A stretch of DNA of 5,713 nt. Origin: Acidimicrobiales bacterium (GTDB lineage: Bacteria; Actinomycetota; Acidimicrobiia; Acidimicrobiales; JABEUL01). Under the pieces are notes generated by a model. It saw only the letters and a program-made list of their open reading frames with translations, was not told the origin of the DNA and made no database searches. Made by a program: the position numbers and the translations under genes. How positions within the stretch are numbered: position 1 is the stretch's first letter; every line of letters starts with the position of its first letter. This document shows positions 1 through 5,713 of the stretch, in pieces. Location of the stretch: the NCBI GenBank assembly GCA_013044465.1, contig JABEUL010000227.1:1-5713 (forward strand), in the 5' to 3' direction.

Positions 1-12
1 TCATGCTAACGC

Positions 13-1188
13 TTGGACCCATTAAACATGTTCTACCCCATGAAAGAACGGAGGCTACAGATCCCTAAATCTACCCACATATATGCCTGGAGGCCCACTT
101 TAATCATGCGGGACGAAACCAGCAGTCCGTCAAAGAAGGATAGAATATTTTCAATTTTACGCAAGTTCAATACTGAAGATATAAAGCTAACCAAGCCATT
201 CACCTACATAGACTCGTATGGCACAAGTCAATCTACTATTCCGTTTGATCACGGCAACACTTCAAAACCAGCTACTATCGAGAATGCGCTATTTGTACAC
301 TTTGGAGAGATGATAGGCACTGAGCTCTTACATGGCTACCTAGAAAGTGAGGATGATAATGGTAATAAGCGATTCTTCCAAGATTCGTTTCAAATGCCTA
401 GCTATGACAAGGACTCTAAATTTGATTTTGAAAAGATTGATGATGCTCTTGAACTAGCTTTGCTGTACGAAGAAGCGCATGGCAATAGGCATATTCGAGA
501 TTATTGTTCGTCATTAATTACCCGTTATAAAAGCATCAAGGAAAGACATGATTTTGCATTTATCAAAGAAAACAATTCCATGCCAAAAGAGACTTATATC
601 GCGAAACTGCTAGGTTTGTCAGAGAGAAAAAAGGCCAATCAGATTATAATCCTCAATCTCGATTCTCTTGATGACGAGTTAGTGGAATTAGTTTCCTCAG
701 TAATTTCAAGATTAATTTTCGACAAATTAAGATCATTAAGTGCACGTAATTCATATCCTGTCAATCTCGTTCTTGAAGAAGCTCACAGATACATATCAAA
801 TGACCCGCAAAGAAGTTTTTTAAAATCGAACTTAATTTTCGAACGAATAGCTAAAGAGGGAAGGAAATATGGTTTATTTTTCATAATCTCATCGCAACGT
901 CCAAGTGAGCTATCACGCACTGTACTTTCTCAGTGCAATAATTTCATCGTTCATAGAATCCAAAATCCCGAAGATCTTTCTCATATACGGCAGATTACTC
1001 CGCATATTTCGGAAACCACACTTAAAAAGCTACCATCAATACCCACTCAGCACGCTCTGGTATTTGGTAGTGCGGTAAATATCCCGACTTTATTCAGAGT
1101 AAACGACGCAAGTCCCCGTCCTCGTAGCGACAATAGTGAGATAAGTAAAAATTGGTTTATAGATAAAGATCAAGTAATTAATATTTAA
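13..1188 (+). CDS. HerA/FtsK-superfamily ATPase, C-terminal fragment (probably broken gene)
   Basis: The 391 residues match the C-terminal part of HerA-type DNA-pumping ATPases. A Walker B strand with tandem glutamates lies at residues 251-261 (NLVLEEAHRYI). It is followed by FERIAKEGRKYG (276-287, with the probable arginine finger), the SSQRP sensor-like motif (293-297) and the strand NNFIVHRIQNPEDL (309-322). Intact relatives are hexameric translocases that carry an N-terminal barrel and a P-loop (Walker A). Neither is present here, so this product alone should not hydrolyse ATP. The frame has a TAA stop at 7-9, and the earliest possible start is the TTG at 13. No ribosome site is visible in the 12 bases before it, so this start is doubtful. 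Either the gene was truncated or mutated just upstream, or the N-terminal half lies outside the window in another frame. HerA proteins usually work with a nuclease or other effector partner; here a PLD-like gene lies about 670 bases downstream. Family assignment is confident; intactness is not. Confidence 0.8.
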   Translation: MDPLNMFYPMKERRLQIPKSTHIYAWRPTLIMRDETSSPSKKDRIFSILRKFNTEDIKLTKPFTYIDSYGTSQSTIPFDHGNTSKPATIENALFVHFGEMIGTELLHGYLESEDDNGNKRFFQDSFQMPSYDKDSKFDFEKIDDALELALLYEEAHGNRHIRDYCSSLITRYKSIKERHDFAFIKENNSMPKETYIAKLLGLSERKKANQIIILNLDSLDDELVELVSSVISRLIFDKLRSLSARNSYPVNLVLEEAHRYISNDPQRSFLKSNLIFERIAKEGRKYGLFFIISSQRPSELSRTVLSQCNNFIVHRIQNPEDLSHIRQITPHISETTLKKLPSIPTQHALVFGSAVNIPTLFRVNDASPRPRSDNSEISKNWFIDKDQVINI

Positions 1189-1325
1189 CCCGACATTCCA
1201 TATCCAGAGAGAAGTACACTAGTTGTGGGGCTGTGAATAATGTCGACTTTTTTTCTTCACTATATTTAGGCCAGCAGCAAAGGTGACTGTTGGATGATAA
1301 AGTTAGTCGAGGATAACCAGGATAC

Positions 1326-1329
1326 GAGG
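1326..1329 (+). promoter_or_regulatory. Shine-Dalgarno site for the GTG start at 1337
   Basis: GAGG ends seven bases before the GTG at 1337, a normal spacing. It supports this non-ATG start for the small membrane protein. I see no convincing -10/-35 pair in the 148-base gap upstream. Confidence 0.5.
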
Positions 1330-1336
1330 CAATTCA

Positions 1337-1828
1337 GTGGCAGTAATTAGGATTCATAGACATTCTGTACCTCATGCAGCTAATACTACATTAGGTTTTG
1401 TTGTCAATATTGATGGTATTGTCGTCGGCACTGTCAATGAAGGTATGAGTGCGGACTTTACAGTTGCTACTGGTGAACATGCAGTGCAGCTTCGGTTGTT
1501 ATGGTTTGGCAGCGCCGTAATTAACGTTAATGTCCAATCAGATAGCGCAATGGATTTATATTGCCAAGTGTCAAGACATATGGTTACGCCACTGTTTAAT
1601 CGATGGAGCGCTATCGACATAGCTTCCACTGCAGATGACCTCCCTGCCAAAAATAAGCTTGCAACATTTGCGGTTCTAAGAATTGCAATTGGAATATTGA
1701 TGTTTGCAGTTGTAATCAGCCTCGCGGCAGTCCACCATACTCCAATTGTGATCATTGTCTTGCTGGCGTTTGCTATAGCTGCGATTATTGCAGTACCTTT
1801 GCCATCATCACATAAGAAGAAAAGGTAG
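1337..1828 (+). CDS. Small membrane protein: N-terminal PEGA-like beta domain, C-terminal two-helix hairpin
   Basis: No specific gene is recognised. Residues about 15-80 alternate hydrophobic and polar positions and contain VNIDGIVVGTVNEGMSADFTV followed by TGEHAVQLRLLW (45-56). This pattern (the wish of a 'DG..VG.v..G....f.v..G.H.v.v' repeat) resembles small PEGA-like or carboxypeptidase-regulatory-like beta domains. Two hydrophobic segments follow, about 109-132 and 135-155, separated by a very short turn (HHTP). The C-terminus is basic (HKKKR). The positive tail and tight hairpin suggest both ends are cytoplasmic, with the beta domain beneath the membrane. There is no signal peptide. The gene starts with GTG behind a GAGG site and lies 34 bases before the PLD-like gene on the same strand, so the two may be co-transcribed. 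A membrane anchor or sensor role is only inference. The opposite-strand frame at 1372-1755 is judged a shadow. Confidence 0.7.
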   Translation: MAVIRIHRHSVPHAANTTLGFVVNIDGIVVGTVNEGMSADFTVATGEHAVQLRLLWFGSAVINVNVQSDSAMDLYCQVSRHMVTPLFNRWSAIDIASTADDLPAKNKLATFAVLRIAIGILMFAVVISLAAVHHTPIVIIVLLAFAIAAIIAVPLPSSHKKKR

Positions 1829-1856
1829 ATGCGCTTAAATGAATTTCCATTAAACT

Positions 1857-1860
1857 AGGG
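1857..1860 (+). promoter_or_regulatory. Unusually close Shine-Dalgarno-like AGGG before the PLD-like gene
   Basis: AGGG is the only purine-rich candidate near the ATG at 1863, but only two bases separate them, shorter than the normal spacing. A TAA at 1851-1853 closes the frame upstream, and no start codon lies between. The ATG is therefore the first possible start. Initiation may be weak or may depend on ribosomes arriving from the gene that ends at 1828. Confidence 0.3.
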
Positions 1861-1862
1861 CT

Positions 1863-2696
1863 ATGGATGGTGGCAATCGGAGACGAAAGTTTCCAATTGA
1901 TTTTGACGAAGTGGTAGCTGTTGGCAACAATGCGAGAAATAATGCCTATTTTGGACTCAATGTTCTCCAAGGTCTCACAGAAGGGATCGATGATTTCATA
2001 ATCAACAAGCATGATCTCTGGTCATGCATTCGATCTCTCGGACCTATTCTACTTGGGTCGTCAATGTGGATTGACGATCAACCGCTTCTAGATAAGATTG
2101 CCGAGCTTTATGGGGCTACAGTCGTGATTACCAAACAATCCCACAATAAAAAGGAATTGCAACAGTTAAGGGAGTTTAATGAAGGAACGCCGGGACTTTC
2201 AATTGCAGCCTTCCCCGACTTTAATTTACTGGCTCCAAAAGTTAATGGGAGTCCTGAAGTTATTGGTCCACACTCCTCAATAAATGATTGGATAATACCG
2301 ACGATCCGAACTCTCGGCTATAGAAAAGAATTAAAAAACGATTCTCCGCCAATTCTTCACGCAAAGCTGGCCCTTATGGGGCACCTTCGGTGGCATGATG
2401 AGGGCCCAATAGGCACTGTGGAAAATATAGTTTGGTTTAAAGCTCAAAGGCTTTGGGTTTCCTCCGCTAACTTTACCGAGTCATCTCGGCGAAGCTTGGA
2501 ATTCGGGTTTTGGACCGAGGAGCCCGAATTACTGGAAGGGGCGGAACGATTTTTGATTAAACTCATACAGTCTTCAGAGAACCTCGATCCCGTGGAAGGA
2601 TCATTCTTTCCTGAGTTAGCCGGGGTTGAATTCGATAATGAGGCGATGTTTGAGCACTGGAAATCAATAACCAATGAGCCGCTAGAAGAAGAGTAA
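1863..2696 (+). CDS. PLD-like (HKD-type) protein, possible nuclease or phosphodiesterase
   Basis: The 277-residue protein carries one phospholipase-D-superfamily motif. HAK (H166, K168) lies in the strand PPILHAKLALMG, and the partner motif SSANFTESS (200-208) is followed by EFGFWTE (213-219), the usual strand after the motif. The N-terminal half has PLD-like alternating strands, for example PILLGSSMWI (61-70) and ATVVITKQ (85-92). Single-motif PLD enzymes typically dimerise to build one active site and include nucleases such as plasmid Nuc and the restriction enzyme BfiI; that is family knowledge. Two things are odd. The aspartate expected four residues after the lysine is glycine (G173), and about 31 residues separate the lysine from SSAN, longer than usual. 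There is no signal peptide or membrane segment, so it is probably cytoplasmic. It lies 34 bases downstream of the small membrane protein gene and may act with it. The substrate (DNA, RNA or lipid) cannot be told. Superfamily assignment is fairly sure, activity much less so. Confidence 0.75.
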   Translation: MDGGNRRRKFPIDFDEVVAVGNNARNNAYFGLNVLQGLTEGIDDFIINKHDLWSCIRSLGPILLGSSMWIDDQPLLDKIAELYGATVVITKQSHNKKELQQLREFNEGTPGLSIAAFPDFNLLAPKVNGSPEVIGPHSSINDWIIPTIRTLGYRKELKNDSPPILHAKLALMGHLRWHDEGPIGTVENIVWFKAQRLWVSSANFTESSRRSLEFGFWTEEPELLEGAERFLIKLIQSSENLDPVEGSFFPELAGVEFDNEAMFEHWKSITNEPLEEE

Positions 2697-2705
2697 GTAT
2701 TCTAA

Positions 2706-2729
2706 TATTGGCGTAGTTAATGACCAATA
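2706..2729 (+). terminator. Weak inverted repeat downstream of the PLD-like gene
   Basis: TATTGG (2706-2711) and CCAATA (2724-2729) form a six-pair arm with a 12-base loop, starting ten bases after the stop codon. The stem is AT-rich and no T-run follows. It is at best a weak terminator for the plus-strand genes and may be chance. Confidence 0.15.
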
Positions 2730-2840
2730 ATGAGAGCGCTGAAGCGAATGAGGATCTGACCAGAGAGCGATTTCTACGACCTCACCAACCGTTTTGAGCC
2801 CGAGGTGAACCATTACCAAAAACAACTTATAATGTGTATC
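2720..2840 (+). pseudogene. Possible decayed 5' end of a small gene, frameshifted
   Basis: The ATG at 2720 opens a 25-codon frame with acidic, protein-like composition (MTNNESAEANEDLTRERF...) that stops at 2795-2797. If one T is dropped from the TTT at 2771-2773, the reading passes from TRERF into YDLTNRFEPEVNHYQ and stays open up to the convergent ATPase gene. Both pieces look like real protein and join at the same point, which suggests a former gene with a one-base insertion, cut off near 2840. I do not recognise the family. There is no clear ribosome site before 2720. Chance remains possible for so short a stretch. Confidence 0.25.
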
Positions 2841-2847
2841 TCAATCT

Positions 2848-4422
2848 CTATTTCGCTATCATCCGAGAATCCGTATCAAAAAGCTCAAGTTCTTTTGACG
2901 TACAAATATGCCTTACGACAAATGCACGTTCATTTACCCGCCAGAGGCCTTCCCCACGAGAGAGCTCGGGTAATTGGGCTGTCTCCACAGAACTCAAACC
3001 AAGCACCTTCGCAGCGGCCTGAGCCTCATCGAACGGCTCATTATAAAGAATCCTTGTTGCAGTATCACCAAGGAGTCCCTGCGCTAAACCTCGGGCTTCA
3101 GATCCACTTTCACCAACAGATTCCAAGTCTGACAATCGGTGAACAACCATTAGGTTAGCGAGTCCCCAAGCTCTAGAGAGTTTCCACTGTGCCTGCATTC
3201 TAGCTAGAAGCGAAGGTTGGGCGAGAAGTCTCCATGCCTCGTCATAAACAACAAGCCTTTGGCCTCCTGAAGGGTCAGCTAGAGAAGCTTCCATCCAAGT
3301 AGAGGCACAAGTCATAATGAGACCAATAATCGTGTCCGATCCCGATATTGCCGAGAGATCAAGTGAAAGCATTGGTAAATTCGGATCAAAATCGACTGTA
3401 GACTGCCCGTCAAAAAGTCCGGCAAGGTCGCCTCTCACCAAACGAGCTAGGGCATGTGCAGCTTCTCTTCCATCATCACGAAGCTGTTCAATACTCGATC
3501 CGGCAAATGGCCTTTTAGGCTCCAACATTTCATCAATGACCATTGGCAGTATTGGTTTAGGTGAGTGTAATTGAGCACTTTCAAGCGCAACGTCTAAAGA
3601 TGTTCGCTCAGTCGCACGAAGAGATCGACCTAAAGTTGATTCAGCCAAAGCTGCTAGTAATCCCATGCGACGAGATGCTACCTTTTGCTTCCAAGAGTCA
3701 TCACTTTGCCCAGAAGGTCTTGGACCTTCATCCAATGGATTAAGGCGCGTATTCGTCCCAACTCCAAGCTTCACAACTTGTCCACCAACTGCTCTAGTCA
3801 CTTCAGACCATTCACCTTTTGGATCACCAGGGACATAGACTCGCCTTCCAAATGCGATGCATCTCACGGCCAGTGATTTAGCAAGTGTGGATTTTCCTCG
3901 TCCAATTTGGCCAGCAAGAAAGATATTGGGATTAGTAAGTGTTCCTTGCCTGTATAACTCCCAGGGGTCATAACAAAATGCCGATCCAGACCAAGCGTCT
4001 TGTCCAATTAATATCCCCGAAGCACCTAATCCTTCTTCGGCTAGGAACGGATAGGCACCGGCTAGCACTTCAGAAGTCGCTCTATGTGGTGTAAGTTTGA
4101 ACCTTCTCCACGACCTGCCAGCCTCTGGACCACTTTCCCCGTTAGATCCAATGTAAGGGTTGTCACTCCTTTCCTTCTTAAGAGCTTCTAATTCAGACTT
4201 TTTAGATTCGAAGATCTCTTTACGATGCTCATTTTCAAGTTGCTTAGCCGCACGGAGAGATGACTTCTTTTTCCCAGCAGGAGCCCAACCTATTACTCCA
4301 TGGACTTTATTGCCATGATTCCGGATCGGGAGTTTGTCACTTGAAGGTGGATTTCCTACTGTCAAGTCTTTGATGGCCACCTGATCAGAAGTTTCTGGCG
4401 TATCCTTTTCGATAGTTGACAT
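2848..4422 (-). CDS. VirB4/TraC-type conjugation or type IV secretion ATPase (motor half)
   Basis: This 524-residue protein is a predicted membrane-associated ATPase powering a type IV secretion or conjugation apparatus. Walker A is GQIGRGKST (171-179) and Walker B is LVVYDEAW (390-397). The stretch PFLAEEGLGASGILIGQD (125-142), then YDPWELY (151-157) and NPNIFLAG (164-171), is the usual lead-in to the P-loop in VirB4 and TraC proteins. A MVVHRLSDLES segment (425-435) and a C-terminal GLWRVNERAFVVRHI block (492-506) also fit the actinobacterial VirB4-like family. Residues about 50-88 are highly charged and probably helical (Lys/Glu-rich), a linker or coiled coil. The protein lacks the large N-terminal domain of full-length VirB4; the upstream gene may supply it. 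The ATG overlaps the upstream stop by one base (TAATG), which implies translational coupling. No strong own ribosome site is seen; GGAAGAAG lies somewhat far upstream. It is the last gene of its operon in this window and converges on the PLD-like gene. Confidence 0.88.
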   Translation of the reverse strand: MSTIEKDTPETSDQVAIKDLTVGNPPSSDKLPIRNHGNKVHGVIGWAPAGKKKSSLRAAKQLENEHRKEIFESKKSELEALKKERSDNPYIGSNGESGPEAGRSWRRFKLTPHRATSEVLAGAYPFLAEEGLGASGILIGQDAWSGSAFCYDPWELYRQGTLTNPNIFLAGQIGRGKSTLAKSLAVRCIAFGRRVYVPGDPKGEWSEVTRAVGGQVVKLGVGTNTRLNPLDEGPRPSGQSDDSWKQKVASRRMGLLAALAESTLGRSLRATERTSLDVALESAQLHSPKPILPMVIDEMLEPKRPFAGSSIEQLRDDGREAAHALARLVRGDLAGLFDGQSTVDFDPNLPMLSLDLSAISGSDTIIGLIMTCASTWMEASLADPSGGQRLVVYDEAWRLLAQPSLLARMQAQWKLSRAWGLANLMVVHRLSDLESVGESGSEARGLAQGLLGDTATRILYNEPFDEAQAAAKVLGLSSVETAQLPELSRGEGLWRVNERAFVVRHICTSKELELFDTDSRMIAK

Positions 4423-5713
4423 TAGAACGCACTTCTTCCGAGTGGTAGTGCGCCCACTACAAAACCTTGCATCTGGTGGCCATATAGGGGCCTTACCTCA
4501 CACGTTGCTTGACCGGCAGCCCTGCTAATTGTGGCGCAGGCTGCTTCGAGCGTTTCAAGAGTGGGTGCAGTAACAGTAATAAACCCAGCAAATTCAACGT
4601 CAGTGTGACCGGCAATAACTGAGCGTTCTCTCTCTAGAAGATCTTCAAACTCTTGAGCATCGGATAGATCCTGAAGCTGACCAATTCGTGATTTTTGGGC
4701 ACTGTCTGTCACCGCTTCTGTTTTCTCACGCCTAATTTGGCGCAGGGCCGCATCAGTGGGAAGTGGAGTTATGAGTAGCGACAAAGTTCTTCTCACGCCT
4801 GGAGCGAAAATTAGAGGATGGAGAAAGTCAGGTGGGACAGAGATCCGAGGCCATTCAGAAATCCAAAGAACACTCGACCAAGCTGAGTCATGTCGAAGAT
4901 GTTCCCATGACTCTGAGAGCCCAGTTGGCCCAGCATGGGCAAGATTAGCTCCAGGATCACTCCGAGGATCAATTTGTATCTCTGGGTCATAGGCCTGACG
5001 GACTATTACGGCAAGTTCTTCTTCGCTTAACCAGCCGTTGTTGCGAAGTCCTGCTTGGCGGAGGCTGTCCTCTAGAGAACTCATGTCACCTCTTAGAACT
5101 TCAGCTGCACCTTTGATGCCTTTTCCAGCGGCCTTTATTGCCTTAGTGGCAGCTTTCATATCAAGTGAAAGACTTATTGTTGTTCGGTGTGTTGAAGAAT
5201 CTAAGCGGACCTGTTCTAGAAGGGTCGAATACTGTTGGTCGGCCCAACCGTTGTCTCTCACCCCATTTGCTTCATACCACTCGATTTGCCCCCTTGCAGG
5301 ATCAGGAATAGTAGCTTCTAAGACTTGCAAAGTAGAACAGGTTCCAGATTGGGCTAGTTGAGCAATAACTCTTCCCCACCTGCCGATTCGCTGGGATCGG
5401 TCATTGTCATCTAACAGTACGAATGCGGGATGGCTAATGGACAAGACAGCAGTCAACGTTTGTCGATGGGGATCGTGGATCATTGCAGTTCCACTTGCTT
5501 CGTCAACATGAAGACGCATCGAAGCAGCATCTCCCGGAAGAGCGAGTGTGCCAGCTGGTCGGGGTGCAGTTGGCCTCACACGAAACTCAGTTTGATTATT
5601 AGCTTTTCGAACCCAAAAGTGAAGTGAAGTTCCTGCCCACTCAATTGCAGGTCTCCCACTTACTCGAATCATGGCCGATGAAAGAAGTGGAATCCACAGA
5701 AGCGCTGAAAACA
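4422..5713 (-). CDS. SCO6880-family protein, probable VirB4 N-terminal-like partner; 5' end beyond the window
   Basis: The frame is open to the right edge, so the N-terminus is missing. The Met codon at 5672 is probably internal: it has no ribosome site, and the 13 codons before it read FSALLWIPLLSSA, a hydrophobic run matching the membrane segment that precedes the 'GRP...W' region in SCO6880-type proteins. After that come a beta-rich region, an Ala/Lys/Gly-rich helix (about residues 172-195 counted from that Met) leading into SLEDSLRQAGL (199-209), and LSEEELAVIVRQAYDP (215-230). The C-terminal part has TLSLLITPLPTDAALRQIRRE (about 296-316), a charged helix with ERERSVIAGH (347-356), FAGFITVTAP (361-370) and a final ALPLGRS. 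This C-terminal layout resembles the N-terminal domain of VirB4 and TraC proteins. It has no P-loop, so it should not be an ATPase itself. Membrane attachment by the N-terminal segment is likely. Its TAA overlaps the ATG of the ATPase gene by one base, indicating coupled production of two parts of one machine. Confidence 0.85.
   Translation of the reverse strand, partial: FSALLWIPLLSSAMIRVSGRPAIEWAGTSLHFWVRKANNQTEFRVRPTAPRPAGTLALPGDAASMRLHVDEASGTAMIHDPHRQTLTAVLSISHPAFVLLDDNDRSQRIGRWGRVIAQLAQSGTCSTLQVLEATIPDPARGQIEWYEANGVRDNGWADQQYSTLLEQVRLDSSTHRTTISLSLDMKAATKAIKAAGKGIKGAAEVLRGDMSSLEDSLRQAGLRNNGWLSEEELAVIVRQAYDPEIQIDPRSDPGANLAHAGPTGLSESWEHLRHDSAWSSVLWISEWPRISVPPDFLHPLIFAPGVRRTLSLLITPLPTDAALRQIRREKTEAVTDSAQKSRIGQLQDLSDAQEFEDLLERERSVIAGHTDVEFAGFITVTAPTLETLEAACATISRAAGQATCEVRPLYGHQMQGFVVGALPLGRSAF

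Noticed and set aside
1242..1254. GTCGAC palindrome followed by seven T residues, after the HerA-like gene
   Set aside because: It resembles an intrinsic terminator, but no real stem precedes the T-run. The flanking GTGAA (1233-1237) and TTCAC (1256-1260) pair only weakly around it.
1372..1755. Minus-strand open frame of 127 codons
   Set aside because: It lies wholly inside the small membrane protein gene, which has a ribosome site and coherent membrane segments. The reverse reading has no recognisable features.
1863..2696. A known restriction or DISARM-type PLD gene
   Set aside because: The shared HKD-type motif alone is not enough, and none of the other genes of those systems is present in the window.
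2779..2808. ACCTC/GAGGT and TCACC/GGTGA pairings in the convergent gap
   Set aside because: These are five-pair stems with loops of about 17-18 bases and no T-run on either strand, too weak to call a terminator.
2828..2833. Perfect TATAAT on the plus strand
   Set aside because: There is no -35 element at proper spacing, and it would drive transcription only into the antisense of the ATPase gene. Probably chance.
2805..3158. Plus-strand open frame of 117 codons
   Set aside because: Most of it is antisense to the well-supported ATPase gene. Only its first bases overlap the possible remnant noted at 2720-2840.
5038..5361. Plus-strand open frame of 107 codons inside the SCO6880-type gene
   Set aside because: It is antisense to a gene with clear family features, and its product is low-complexity Ser/Arg-rich sequence, typical of a shadow frame.

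Overview
The window joins two unlike modules that face each other. The right half (about 2848 to the right edge, minus strand) encodes two proteins in the style of actinobacterial conjugation or type IV secretion loci: an SCO6880-type protein and a VirB4/TraC-type ATPase. Their Ala/Arg/Gly-rich sequences and family resemblance suggest an Actinomycetota host or donor. The base composition is moderate, not the usual high GC: three 60-base lines sampled here hold 87 G+C of 180. A moderate- or low-GC actinobacterium, or a mobile element in one, fits best. I cannot name a genus.

The left half (1 to about 2700, plus strand) has three genes. First comes the C-terminal part of a HerA/FtsK-superfamily ATPase (13-1188). 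It lacks a P-loop, and an in-frame stop sits just upstream. Next is a small membrane protein with an N-terminal beta-rich, PEGA-like domain and a C-terminal two-helix hairpin (1337-1828). Then, 34 bases on, comes a PLD-like protein with one HKD-type motif (1863-2696). The HerA-like gene is more AT-rich than the right half (63 G+C of 180 in three sampled lines). These genes look like accessory cargo, possibly defence-related, but no known system can be assigned.

The two modules converge on a gap of about 150 bases (2697-2847). It has no strong terminator. It does hold a short stretch that reads like a decayed gene start, if one base is removed from a TTT run.

In the right module the SCO6880-type gene is upstream and continues past the right edge: its frame is open, and the extra residues form a hydrophobic segment. 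It ends in a TAATG overlap with the ATPase gene, so the two are probably co-translated. Reading them together, the first ends like the N-terminal half of VirB4 and the second begins like the VirB4 motor half. My inference is that they form a naturally split VirB4. No tRNA, rRNA, CRISPR array, insertion sequence or origin was recognised.
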